Source: Tretioscincus oriximinensis
Lineage: Eukaryota > Chordata > Lepidosauria > Squamata > Gymnophthalmidae
Length of the DNA stretch: 64,000 nt
Direction: 5' to 3'
Assembly: GCA_022410635.1 (NCBI GenBank)
Contig: JAJVDF010000231.1
Location: forward strand, 1,636,589-1,700,588
Of the stretch, positions 36,701 to 41,459 are shown in pieces. Under the pieces are notes generated by a model. It ran no database searches, was not told where the DNA came from, and saw only the letters and a program-made list of their open reading frames with translations. The translations under genes were made by a program, and so were the position numbers. Every line of letters begins with the position of its first letter. The stretch's first letter is position 1.

Positions 36701-37851
36701 ATTTATATTTTTATTGTTTCCTGCCTTGAGACTTTTGAGTATAGGGCTGGGTATAAGTGTANATAAATAAAATATATGTTTATTGTTCTACCCTTTGGTG
36801 GAAATNCGTTGTAAACAAAAGAAAAATCACACAGATCACCATTGATGATTATGAAAGCAAATGGCTAATTATTTAGCTGGTCTCACACTCTTTGAAGATA
36901 GATGGAACGTGGATTAAAAGGTATGTGTAGCTGGGGCCCTAGGAACTCACCCGTTTATTAATCATGCCAATTTTAATGGAATGTTGCAATATTAAATATT
37001 TTTTCTCACACACACAGAGATGAAACATCCCCAGCATCAAACTCCCAAACTGCCACCTATGTATGTCTGTGCGTATATATGTGTATGCATGTGTGTGTGT
37101 GTCGATGTGTGTGTATGAATGTCTGTGCACGAATGTGTGTGTAAATATGTCTCCCCCTCTTTCCCGATCTCGCCTTCCTGCTGAGTTCCAAAGGGTTCAG
37201 GCCAGCGGTCCAGACGACCATCGTCCAGCCCGCAGTGACGCCACACGTCCCCAAAACGTAAACAAAGGCATTGCACAGCCTTTCACAAACAGAAATACCG
37301 AAACACACTTAGGGAAGAAGAGAGAGAGAGAGAGCAGAGGAGGGGGGCGGGGGGAGAAAGAGAAGAAATCCCCTATTATCCAGTGATTACAGGAGAAAGG
37401 CAGGATTTTCTCCTCCATCCGCTTCCCTCCCGTTTAGCTCGCCAGTCACTTCACACGAGTGCGCAAAGGCCAGCGCAAATCGCGACCTATTTTTAAAAAG
37501 AGGAGTTTTGCTGGATCAGATCACCCCCCCCCCCAAGTTCATCCTGTCTCTCCCAGCCCCCAGGTGCCTCCCCCAGGTGCCCCCCCCAGGTGCCCCCCCC
37601 CAGGTGCTTCTGGGGATCCCTGCAGCAGCAAAAGACGCAAACAAAGCCCCCCCGCTTTTCCCACCCGCTGCTGCTCTCCATTCGTTCACCTGCCTTCCGT
37701 CCCCAAGGGCACACGGGCACGCACAGGCGCCTCACCTGCTGCCGCCCCCGAAGGGGTAGTTCTCCTTCTCGTCCACGAACCTCGTCCACCCATCGGCCGT
37801 CTTCACCCAGCTCTGGCCCGGGGATCGCCAGTCCTGCCCCAGAAAAGGCAT
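6663..37851 (-). CDS. FBXO32: F-box protein 32 (atrogin-1/MAFbx), complete coding sequence in nine exons
   Basis: Coding exons on the minus strand, in transcript order: 37851-37736, 28538-28426, 26031-25982, 24939-24847, 14949-14856, 12040-11856, 10352-10170, 9113-8970, 6752-6663. They total 1068 nt, or 355 residues plus TGA, the same as human FBXO32. Every intron starts GT and ends AG, and split codons rejoin correctly. By family knowledge FBXO32 is the substrate-recognition subunit of an SCF (SKP1-CUL1-RBX1) ubiquitin ligase, induced in muscle atrophy and acting on MyoD and eIF3f. Visible features: N-terminus [13 protein letters not shown]; basic nuclear-localisation-like KKRKK at about 62-66; leucine-rich helix at about 157-217; F-box in exon 7 (about 223-270, [13 protein letters not shown]); CxxCH motif CRHCH at 317-321; C-terminus [13 protein letters not shown]. 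The paralogue FBXO25 is excluded because it diverges in the F-box and C-terminal regions. The neighbouring genes known in mammals are not in this window. Confidence 0.97.
7071..7330 (-). mobile_element. LINE-X 3' fragment, antisense
   Basis: CATAGCCCATCTAGTCCAGC, CACACAGTGGCCCATCAATT and CCTTGGCTTCCACGAACTTG match the LINE-X order. Confidence 0.7.
7705..7975 (+). mobile_element. LINE-X 3' fragment, sense
   Basis: TAGACAGGTTTATGGACACC, CGGGATGGAGCAACAGGCAG, GAATGCTGCACTAGATGGGC and TGACCCAGTATGGCTCTTCT, in the sense order. Confidence 0.75.
8614..8669. repeat. Perfect 20-bp-arm hairpin in FBXO32 intron 8
   Basis: AGAAATGATATTGGGGTTTA (8614-8633) is the exact reverse complement of 8650-8669, with a 16-nt loop. 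A further GAGATGT/ACATCTC pair lies outside. It could be a MITE remnant or an RNA hairpin. Confidence 0.7.
8970..9113 (-). CDS. FBXO32: FBXO32 coding exon 8 (residues 279-326)
   Basis: Acceptor TTTTTTCAG, donor AAG|GTAGGC, 48 codons. It encodes [20 protein letters not shown], then [20 protein letters not shown], then HCHILSWK. It carries the CxxCH motif described in atrogin-1 as a cytochrome-c-like haem-binding signature. Confidence 0.97.
9190..9735 (+). mobile_element. L2-type LINE ORF2 C-terminal fragment
   Basis: Starts near GAGATTACTGTAACAATCTA, the DYCN-type segment of L2 reverse transcriptases, and continues through CAGTGGCTATCAATTTGAG and CAAGGCTCTGCGTAC to CCGAAAGGCCCTAAAAAC. It is full of stops, an old copy. 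It lies in intron 7. Confidence 0.6.
9765..10020 (+). repeat. Repeat V, copy 1 (unassigned)
   Basis: Shares CTCCTGCTGGGCA, GGCAGCAGTGTGTG-like, GATTACAATCCCCAC and GTGATTGGTTAGAAG with 46625-46830. It fills the rest of intron 7 next to the L2 copy. Confidence 0.55.
10170..10352 (-). CDS. FBXO32: FBXO32 coding exon 7, F-box (residues 218-278)
   Basis: Acceptor TTTCCAG, donor CAG|GTAAGC, 61 codons. It contains the F-box that binds SKP1: [20 protein letters not shown], then [20 protein letters not shown], then [16 protein letters not shown]. Family-typical Leu-Pro and RLLWKKLC positions are intact. Confidence 0.97.
10353..11855. other. FBXO32 intron 6
   Basis: Contains a DNA-transposon-like element (10431-10744). 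11080-11340 (ending TTGAATTGGGCTCGGTAGTG) resembles an old interspersed repeat. The rest shows nothing recognised. Confidence 0.5.
10431..10744. mobile_element. MITE with AGAAAATAAGACCT inverted ends
   Basis: Left TTTTCCAGAAAATAAGACCT and right AGGTCTTATTTTCTGGGAAA are inverted copies. Further CTTATTTTC units occur inside, and an ATT/TTCC low-complexity core is present. No transposase is visible. Confidence 0.65.
11856..12040 (-). CDS. FBXO32: FBXO32 coding exon 6 (residues 156-217)
   Basis: Acceptor CCCTAAAG, donor AGG|GTGAGT. It encodes [20 protein letters not shown], then [20 protein letters not shown], then [20 protein letters not shown] and Arg. This is the leucine- and charge-rich helical region ahead of the F-box. 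Confidence 0.97.
12335..12670 (-). mobile_element. LINE-X 3' fragment, antisense, with CR1-like start
   Basis: 12270-12330 resembles the CR1 3' block (TTCATAGAATCAT). From 12335 the sequence is LINE-X (CATCCCGGAGACAGTCCTAG, ACCATGAACTTGTCTAATCC, GGTGAAAAAATACTTGTCTG), reaching the conserved GCATGATTTTATACACTTC. Confidence 0.65.
12840..12970 (+). mobile_element. LINE-X 3' terminal fragment, sense
   Basis: CTCAGGTGCAATTGGTAGGC, TGAGACTAGATAGGCTGTGA and CAACAGGGCTTCTCTTATGT match the sense 3' end. Confidence 0.65.
14505..14690. mobile_element. M2 palindromic MITE
   Basis: Left arm TTTACCAGAAAAAAGCAGGA with TGCTGCACTCTTAA pairs with right arm CATTAAAGGTGCAGTATTCC and TTTTTTTCTGATAACCCTTA. It belongs to a family with about ten full or half copies here. 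Confidence 0.6.
14856..14949 (-). CDS. FBXO32: FBXO32 coding exon 5 (residues 125-155 plus 1 nt)
   Basis: Acceptor CCACAG, donor AAAG|GTAAAA. It encodes [20 protein letters not shown] then [11 protein letters not shown]. The last G joins TT of exon 6 to make Val156. The segment is highly conserved; Gln replaces the Leu I recall near the end of the human protein (VVQK versus VVLK). Confidence 0.97.
15700..15885 (+). mobile_element. L2-type LINE 3' end
   Basis: GTTGTGGAATTCTCTCCCCT (the LWNSLP segment of L2/CR1 reverse transcriptases), then ACACACCTGTTTTATGG and CCCCGAGACCTTTGGTTATA with an AAATA-type tail. Confidence 0.65.
15896..15966. repeat. TTA/TAA trinucleotide-rich simple repeat
   Basis: A run of ATT units turns into a run of AAT/AAC units, giving an imperfect palindromic AT-rich microsatellite directly after the L2 tail. 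Confidence 0.8.
16858..17375 (-). mobile_element. CR1-type LINE 3' part, antisense
   Basis: The order AGAGACCTCCAGG, GGGTCCAACCCCCTGCTCAA, AGTGAAGGAGAACTCACCAC, TTCCACTGGTTTATC, and TTAAATTGGGGTGCTCAGAA near the far end is the classical amniote CR1 layout read on the opposite strand. Confidence 0.85.
18429..18689. mobile_element. Tigger/mariner-type MITE with TA target site
   Basis: Inverted ends CAGTGGTACCTCGGTTC and GGAACCGAGGTACCACTG, flanked by TA on both sides (18427-18428, 18690-18691). Inside are further inverted and tandem GC-rich units, such as TTTCGGCCCGGCGCGCCTTG at two places. The CAGTGGTACCTCGG end is typical of Tigger-like pogo/mariner elements. It has no transposase. Confidence 0.85.
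19925..20100. mobile_element. M2 palindromic MITE
   Basis: GGGATAGAAGTTTACACCTT with TAATGG at left, and CATTAAAGGTGTAAATCTAT with GGTTACCC at right, form the inverted ends. Confidence 0.5.
20849..21021. mobile_element. Palindromic hAT-like MITE, family A copy 1, exact 8-bp duplication
   Basis: Ends TAGGGTGACCAGATGACCCC and GGGGTCATCTGGTCAACCTA. The whole element folds on itself (GGTGCCTCCC pairs with the GGGGGCACC region). CTATAAAG is directly repeated at 20841-20848 and 21022-21029, the 8-bp target duplication expected of hAT. N bases cluster at the hairpin centre. Confidence 0.85.
21689..22020. mobile_element. M2 MITE split by a family A insertion
   Basis: Outer ends TAGGATTCCCACATAAAATC and GGATTTCATGTGGGAACCCT are inverted copies. 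The family A element at 21733-21911 sits inside it, and the M2 sequence resumes at CTTTAATGG. M2 was therefore already in place when A inserted. Confidence 0.7.
21733..21911. mobile_element. Palindromic hAT-like MITE, family A copy 2
   Basis: Ends TAGGCTGACCAGATGACCCC and GGGTCATCTGGTCAGCCTA. It is flanked by GTTTAATG (21725-21732) and CTTTAATG (21912-21919), a 7-of-8 match. The centre is an N cluster. Confidence 0.8.
22224..22320 (+). mobile_element. LINE-X fragment, sense
   Basis: CTGCCTCCGGGATGGAGCAA, ATCATTTGCAGAGAGTCAAG and AACAGGTGAAGGTTTTGC. Confidence 0.6.
23755..23965. repeat. Tandem and inverted GGTCACATGACTTCC units
   Basis: TTTTGGTCACATGACTTCC occurs at about 23763-23782 and 23805-23823, and a degenerate TTGACACATGACTTCC at about 23849. 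The inverse GGAAGTCATGTNACCAAAAA closes the block at about 23937-23956. Confidence 0.65.
24847..24939 (-). CDS. FBXO32: FBXO32 coding exon 4 (residues 94-124)
   Basis: Acceptor TTCTCAG, donor CGG|GTGAGT, 31 whole codons. It encodes [20 protein letters not shown] then [11 protein letters not shown]. The single N at 24919 is the third base of a CTN codon, so Leu is certain whatever the base is. Confidence 0.97.
25982..26031 (-). CDS. FBXO32: FBXO32 coding exon 3 (residues 77-93)
   Basis: A 50-nt exon, acceptor GGACAG, donor GAA|GTAAGT. After the split Tyr it encodes [16 protein letters not shown], essentially identical to mammalian FBXO32. It is too short to show up as an open frame, but the protein match, phase and both splice sites fix it. 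Confidence 0.96.
27000..27235 (-). mobile_element. Sauria-like SINE, antisense
   Basis: On minus: head near GAGAGCAGTTTGGTGTTGCA, box B-like GGTTTGATTC, GAGAGCTCTCTCAGC-type body and an AGAAAAGCGGAGTATAAAC tail region. Confidence 0.7.
27525..27760 (-). mobile_element. LINE-X fragment, antisense
   Basis: TAAGAGAAGCCCTGCTGAAT, GGAGTCCATCTAGTCCAGCA, GAGGCCCACCAATTGCACCT and TGTTGCTCCATCTCAGG. Confidence 0.75.
28426..28538 (-). CDS. FBXO32: FBXO32 coding exon 2 (residues 39-76 plus 1 nt)
   Basis: Acceptor TTTTCCAG and donor T|GTAAGT. It encodes [19 protein letters not shown] followed by [18 protein letters not shown]. The lysine-rich KKRKK (about 62-66) matches the basic nuclear-localisation motif of atrogin-1. 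Thirty-seven full codons lie between the split Ser39 and split Tyr77. The first half is the most divergent part of the protein. Confidence 0.95.
28750..28962 (+). mobile_element. Sauria-like SINE, sense, TCT-repeat tail
   Basis: Head GAGCCAGTCTGATTAGAGTG, box B-like GGTTTGATTCTGC, body CCCACCTACTTCACAAGATG, tail AACCAACTCTTCTTCTTG. Confidence 0.75.
30185..30460 (+). mobile_element. SINE-B, near full length, sense
   Basis: Head GAATGGCTCAGTCAGGTAAG, body AGCTCTAGCCAATCCAGCTA and GATAAATGGGAACCACCACA, tail GAGAAAAGCAGGGTATAAAA then a TTC-type end. It is a good reference copy for the family. Confidence 0.75.
30440..30625 (+). mobile_element. L2-type LINE 3' tail
   Basis: GGCCTGAGACCTTCGGGTAT and TATAGAAATATAAGC followed by an AAATA repeat. 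The tail unit is partly duplicated (GTATAGAAATATA occurs twice). Confidence 0.6.
31300..31620 (+). mobile_element. L2-type LINE fragment split by a Tc1-like hairpin
   Basis: GTGGCCCCCAGACTCTGGAA-like segment (CCAGACTCTGGAATAG) precedes the hairpin at 31473-31556. AAGGGCAGGATATAAATTCC with an AT-rich tail follows it. Confidence 0.5.
31473..31556. mobile_element. 84-bp perfect palindromic Tc1/mariner-like MITE
   Basis: Two 39-bp arms are exact reverse complements around a 6-nt loop (31512-31517). The arm contains ACTGCTCAAAACAATTAAGG and GAACACTTTAA. It is flanked by TATA-type sequence consistent with a TA target site. The ends resemble Tc1/mariner terminal repeats. Nothing lies between the arms. 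Confidence 0.85.
32855..33004. mobile_element. Palindromic MITE (AGGCTATACCCCCACATCAC ends)
   Basis: Left AGGCTATACCCCCACATCAC pairs with right AGTGATGNGGGGATACAGCC. Inner arms TTTCACAATAAAACA and TGTTTTATTGTGGAA also pair. Half of a second copy is at 12215-12265. Confidence 0.7.
33688..33845. mobile_element. M2-like palindromic MITE
   Basis: GGTAACAACTGGAA at left and TTCTATTCTAGTTTTTAATA with TGGTAAC at right form degenerate inverted ends around AGGTGTAGC-type sequence. Confidence 0.4.
33930..34300 (+). mobile_element. LINE-X reverse transcriptase C-terminal fragment, sense
   Basis: Translates with interruptions to the conserved tail of a CR1/L2-group reverse transcriptase: a TRTRKHS-type segment, then KYFFT, then [18 protein letters not shown] and [10 protein letters not shown]. 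This identifies the many non-coding LINE-X pieces in the window as its 3' end. Confidence 0.7.
34901..35117. mobile_element. Fold-back element, copy 2, flanked by a 14-bp target-site duplication
   Basis: ACTACAACCAAAGT is repeated at 34887-34900 and 35118-35131. Arms of about 90 bp pair (AAGCTTTCGTAGACAGGTC with its complement near 35042). Inside the loop is a partial repeat, ACTTTCGTAGACAGGTGCAT, and CTGAAGAAGTAGAC. Confidence 0.8.
35262..35475 (-). mobile_element. Sauria-like SINE, antisense
   Basis: Begins AAGAAGAGTTGGTTTTTATA (tail in complement), then CTTCACAACAGGCACCTTAA, GAGAGAGCTCTGAAGAACTG and a degenerate head. Confidence 0.7.
36640..36775 (+). mobile_element. L2-type LINE 3' tail
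   Basis: CTGATACTGTTTTAATATAC, CTGCCTTGAGACTTTTGAGT, ATAGGGCTGGGTATAA and an AAATA tail. Confidence 0.6.
37078..37142. repeat. GT-rich microsatellite
   Basis: Interrupted TGTG/TATG runs with CGATG and CACGAATG interruptions, in intron 1 just outside the CpG-rich block. Confidence 0.8.
37258..37265 (+). promoter_or_regulatory. Candidate FOXO binding site in FBXO32 intron 1
   Basis: GTAAACAA, a perfect match to the DAF-16/FOXO binding element, about 470 bp downstream of the exon 1 donor. FBXO32 is an established FOXO1/FOXO3 target. An octamer can occur by chance, so function is inferred. Confidence 0.4.
37561..37606. repeat. Four-copy CAGGTG minisatellite in FBXO32 intron 1
   Basis: CAGGTG starts at 37561, 37574, 37587 and 37601, spaced 13, 13 and 14 bp and separated by C-runs. 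CAGGTG is an E-box. The array lies about 130 bp inside intron 1. Two more CACCTG sites lie at 37687-37692 and 37733-37738 (the latter overlaps the exon 1 donor). Confidence 0.75.
37736..37851 (-). CDS. FBXO32: FBXO32 coding exon 1 (residues 1-38 plus 2 nt)
   Basis: Starts at the ATG reading [20 protein letters not shown], the invariant N-terminus of FBXO32/FBXO25. The start context is GCGACCATGC, with A at -3. It ends AG|GTGAGG, leaving two bases that join exon 2 to make Ser39. Residues 30-38 (ENYPFGGGS) are glycine-rich and differ from my recollection of the mammalian protein (SGSFVSDLS). The exon lies inside a CpG-rich block. Confidence 0.97.
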
Positions 37852-38304
37852 GGTCGCCAGCAGCGGCCAAAGGAAAGCCCAGCGCGATCTTTCTCTCGCC
37901 CCCTGACCAAAAAGGGTTCCTGGGTGGTTCCTTTCCTTCCCAAGAAGCAAGACTCGGTGCAGACAGAAAGCAAAAGAGGGATCGGAGGCAAAGGCGACCC
38001 GACGCCGCTTCCTCCTTGGTTTGATCTGTTTTCCTTTCTCCCCTTTGCTGGGCAGATCTCGGTCTGTCTCCCTCTGGCGCTTCCTCCACCTCTCCTGTAT
38101 TTATCTGCCTGCCCGCGGGGGGATCTTTGTTGCCGGAAGAGATCTCAGCTCCGCCTCCCGTCGGGGAAAGCAGAGACACGTGGCTTTGTTGATCGCTCCA
38201 TTCTGTGGCCTGCTGCTGCGCCCAGCCTTGGCAACAGGGCTGATCGTGTGAGGGCAGCTCCTTGGCCTTGCGCAATAATCCTCGTTGCAAGTGGAAACTT
38301 TCGC
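37852..38304 (-). other. FBXO32: Probable FBXO32 5' untranslated region
   Basis: Sequence between the main ATG and a start site inferred about 30 bp downstream of the TATA-like box. It is GC- and CpG-rich and has a single upstream ATG (38201). No splice site was needed to connect it to exon 1. The exact start site is inferred, not seen. Confidence 0.6.
38145..38201 (-). CDS. Short upstream ORF in the FBXO32 leader, 18 codons
   Basis: The only ATG between the predicted start site and the FBXO32 start. It has A at -3 and G at +4, a strong Kozak context. It encodes MERSTKPRVSAFPDGRRS and stops about 293 nt before the main ATG, so reinitiation is possible. It overlaps a CACGTG E-box (38178-38183 region). 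I have no evidence that it is translated or conserved. Confidence 0.35.
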   Translation of the reverse strand: MERSTKPRVSAFPDGRRS

Positions 38305-38327
38305 CCTGGCACAGAGGGGCCGCTGTT

Positions 38328-38335
38328 TATTTATA
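38328..38335 (-). promoter_or_regulatory. FBXO32: TATA-like box of FBXO32
   Basis: Reads TATAAATA on the minus strand, about 480 bp upstream of the ATG, at the upstream edge of the CpG-rich block. A CAGCTG E-box lies 12 bp upstream (38347-38352), of the type bound by myogenic bHLH factors. Start-site data would be needed to confirm it. Confidence 0.5.
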
Positions 38336-38389
38336 GGACCCCAAAGCAGCTGGAGGAAGGAGAGAGAAGAGGAAGAAGGAGGGAAAGAA

Positions 38390-39100
38390 ACATAAGAACA
38401 TAAGGGGAGCCCCGCTGAACGGGGCCGTGGTGCGTCTAGCTAGGCTGACCAGATGACCCCTTTTGTGAGGGGGTTGAAAAACCGTTTTTGAGGTGCCTNC
38501 CGGTTTTTTCTGAGGAAAAAAATGTTAAAAAATTGGGAAAAAATCATTTTTTGAAAAAAATTTCCTCAGAAAAAACTGGGAGGCACCCCCAAACCGGGTT
38601 TTCAAAAAAAACCCCTCCCCCAAAAAAAGAGGTCATCTGGTCAGCCTAGCCCACTCTTCTGCCTCATACAATTGCACCTGGGCATCTCAAGCAGAAAGAG
38701 GCAAAACCCTCAGCTGCTCTCGACTCCCTGAAAATGGTATTCCAGGAATCTTGCCTGTTTCTCCATCTCGGAGGCAGCATCAAAAGATCCATTCTAGTAG
38801 CTATTTATAACCTTGTTGTACATAAACTTGTCTAATCCTGTCTTAAAGCTATCCAGGCTGCTAGCGACCACCACCACTTCTGGAAATAAATTCCACAGGC
38901 TGATGACCCCCTGGGTGAAAAAATACTTCTCTTTGTTTATCCTCACTCTTCTGGCCATCAGTTTCAAGGAATGCTCCCTGGTCCTAGTGTTANGTAATAG
39001 AATTTTTTTCTCTATTCACCTTATTCATCCCATGCATGATTTTATACACTTCAGTCAAATCACCTCTTAAATGCTGTATTTTGAAGCAATACTCCTCCTT
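38390..39100 (-). mobile_element. LINE-X 3' fragment upstream of the FBXO32 promoter, split by a MITE
   Basis: Starts ACATAAGAACATAAGGGGAG, is interrupted at 38441-38648 by family A copy 3, then resumes with CAATTGCACCTGGGCATCTC, ACATAAACTTGTCTAATCCT, GGTGAAAAAATACTTCTC and GCATGATTTTATACACTTCA. Its near edge is about 55 bp upstream of the TATA-like box. Confidence 0.8.
38441..38648. mobile_element. Palindromic hAT-like MITE, family A copy 3 (longest)
   Basis: TAGGCTGACCAGATGACCCC and GGTCATCTGGTCAGCCTA ends; TTTTTTCTGAGGAAAAAAAT pairs with the TTTCCTCAGAAAAAACTGGG region. It sits inside LINE-X. No convincing 8-bp duplication is seen here, only TA or CTAGC. Confidence 0.8.
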
Positions 39101-39424
39101 GTTTATGGTCCACTGAGCTTTATCTCATAGTAGGAGCCTGCCATCTACATGGTAGTGTAGGATATCACAGACTCCGAATGAGGCCTGCCATAGTCTACAC
39201 TGGTATGTGGATGACCAAGCTCTGTATGGAGATATAACCTAGAATATGGTTCAATGGGGACAGGGCCTACATTTAAAGTCCATCACTTGTACACAGGCTG
39301 CATCCAACAATCCAGAATCCACATATATGTCTTAAAATATGGAATTATTTCCAGCAGGATGGGGGAACAGCAGCTTTCTTAGATGTGGAAAACAGGACAT
39401 TTCAGCAGACGTTGTTGCAGGCTT

Positions 39425-39860
39425 TATAAGCAGCTGCATGTGCCAAAATTTCTTCTTTTATAGCCACTTTTTTTCTTGTTGATGCCCACTTCCAACTGAA
39501 GCTGCAGTTTGCTTGCCTGCCCTGTTGTTGTTATTATTACACTCCTAATTTCCAGGCTAGCTAGATTCCTGATAGAACTTCTGCTTCTTGTTTTGTTTTT
39601 AAGTTGTACTTCTGCCTGCTTTTCTATGCTGTTTTTTTTCCACAATGACGTGCTTATTATAAAAGCTTAGATGCCCAGCAGCTTCACTAAGCAACAGCAG
39701 CCAAAAATGTTAAAAACAGTGAAACAGAGTTGTTGTGCTGGCAGCAGAGCCTGCTGGAAACTGTAGTCTGAGCAGTCTCTTCTGCCCAGCCTGCTTGGGG
39801 CCCTGCCCTNCGGACTACAGTTCCCAGCCTGCACTACAGCTAGCCCTGGGAGGGAGGGCG
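39425..39860 (-). repeat. Repeat U, copy 2 (longest)
   Basis: On minus it contains CTACAGTTTCCAGCAGGCTC, GCCAGCACAACAACTCTGTT, TTTATAATAAGCACGTCATT and AGAAAAGCAGGCAGAAGTAC, the same order as copies 1, 3 and 4. Confidence 0.65.
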
Positions 39861-40219
39861 TCTCTTTAGCCTATCTGTATCCAGTTTTGCCCAGAGGAAA
39901 CATTTTTTCTGCTTACAGGAAGGTGATTAATCTCAATGTCGCTGACTCGGCCCAATCTCACTATTCCAGGAAAATCAACTCTCAGCTTGGGTTTTCACAG
40001 AATAGCAATATATGGTGTATTTGTCTGGATGCTGGCTTCCAATGGCCACCATCTTAAAAATAACACCCACCATGTACACAGTGCCTTTGTGTCAGCTCAA
40101 AACTAGGCCTTTTCGTAATGTTAAAACTGGCATTTTGTCCATGATCCTAGTAAAGTATAACTGAGAAAATGTGCAATATTGCGGTATTCTAAAACTACTA
40201 TTTTTTAAAGCCCTGGAGT

Positions 40220-40495
40220 ATTAGCCTTATTGGTGGTTGCCCCGTCTTTGGAATAGTCTCCCCCTCGAGGTGCACCTGTCATCATCGTTGTACGGTTTTA
40301 GAAGATCCTTGAAGACTTACCTATTTCACCTGGCCTTTGGCTGAAGAGAATGTTCGTTTTTGTCTCCACTTTTAGATATTGTTTTCGTACTTTTTTCAAT
40401 CTGTTAATTTTGTGTTGATGTTTTACTGTTTGCTGCCCTGAGACCTTTGGGTATGGGGTAGGGTATAAATATAAAATAAATAAATATATAAAAAT
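40220..40495 (+). mobile_element. L2-type LINE 3' end
   Basis: TGGTTGCCCCGTCTTTGGAA (RLWNS-type segment), AGACTTACCTATTTCACCTG, TGCCCTGAGACCTTTGGGTA and an AAATA tail. It is a good reference for the L2 tail. Confidence 0.7.
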
Positions 40496-40954
40496 ATTAG
40501 GTATGTAATGCAGGGATACAACAGGGAATTGAAAAATGTGTTTGCCAAACTGAATACTAATCCACATTAAATCCAGAGTTTGGGGTCTATTTGGATATAC
40601 ATCAGTTCTTATGGGGTCCAATGTCTCAGTTCTTGGAAGGCGATTTCAAAGAGCTGCACTCTAGAACCTGTAGCAGACAGTTAACTTCTTTGGCAAGTAG
40701 CCCGTATGGAAAATATTTCCTGAAGGCAGAAAGTTTGCAAATCACTGGGCTAATATACAGGATCACATAACAGATCGTGTCTCTCAGTTTAACTCACATA
40801 TCTGGGATGCTGAGGAGGCTAGATGAGGTGAAGTCAAGGGAGGTGAAATGGTATCCTGAAAGGCATTTAACAATAATATTAACATGAATTTTGAAATACT
40901 ATAGAGGGGTCCTCCAGCCACCTTCCTCTAAGAAGAAAAATGTTTCCTGTGGAG

Positions 40955-41210
40955 AGGACTAGCTGTAGTGTGGGCTGGCACCTGTAGTCTGCAGGGCAGA
41001 ACCACATGCAGGCTGGTCAGAAGAGACTGCTCAGACTACACTTCCCAGCAGGCTCTGCTGCCAGCACAACAACAACTCTGTTTCACTTTTTTCACTTTTG
41101 AGTTGCTGCTGCTATTGCCAACTTTGTGGAAAATACAGCATAGAAAAGCATGCAGAAATACAACTTAAAACTATAAAACAGGAAGCAAAAATTCTGTCAG
41201 GAACTAAGCT
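40955..41210 (+). repeat. Repeat U, copy 3
   Basis: CTAGCTGTAGTGTGGGCTGG, ACTACACTTCCCAGCAGGCT, GCTATTGCCAACTTTGTGGA and AGCATAGAAAAGCATGCAGA. Confidence 0.65.
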
Positions 41211-41459
41211 GGCAGTTTGTTATTGTTTGCGTCTGGCACACAGACGATACTAACAACTTAGGATTTTTTTTATTTCCCACTCCCAAGAAGAGGTGGAAAG
41301 TGAAAAGGAAAGATAGGTTGGATGTACGGTGACCCCTGTGAATCTGGTATGCCATCAATAGTAGATCAGAAAAACCTCCTTTAGGTCAGAGCAGTGTGGA
41401 ATGGAGACTTCTGGTACCCTGATTGGTCCAGTCTATGAGGACATGTGGGAACCGTGCTT

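Larger units (their letters stand above)
28539..37735. other. FBXO32 intron 1
   Basis: A 9.2-kb intron with SINEs (28750, 30185, 35262), L2 pieces (30440, 31300, 36640), LINE-X (33930), a perfect Tc1-like hairpin (31473), palindromic MITEs (32855, 33688) and a fold-back element (34901). A GT-rich microsatellite lies at 37078-37142. 29000-30170, 30640-31290, 31630-32390, 33010-33680, 34310-34880 and 35480-36640 show nothing recognised. Confidence 0.5.
37440..38340. promoter_or_regulatory. FBXO32: CpG-rich FBXO32 promoter and first-exon region
   Basis: Clearly richer in G+C and CG dinucleotides than the AT-rich flanks. It contains exon 1, the leader and the 5' part of intron 1. Long open frames on both strands here are a by-product of high GC content. 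Confidence 0.7.

Noticed and set aside
6663..37851. FBXO25 as the identity of the gene
   Set aside because: FBXO25 has a different second half of exon 1, a different F-box sequence and a longer C-terminal region; the translation here follows FBXO32 throughout.
37493..38290. 265-codon minus-strand frame through the FBXO32 leader
   Set aside because: It begins at TTG, not ATG, overlaps the true start in another frame and ignores the exon 1 splice donor.
37459..38403. 314-codon plus-strand open frame over the FBXO32 promoter
   Set aside because: Low-complexity Pro/Arg-rich translation opposite a real exon in CpG-rich DNA, with no family resemblance; a composition artefact.
38441..38648. TA-target (Tc1/mariner) classification of family A
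   Set aside because: TA flanks this copy, but two other copies show 8-bp or 7-of-8 duplications, which fit hAT better; TA is part of the terminal repeat.
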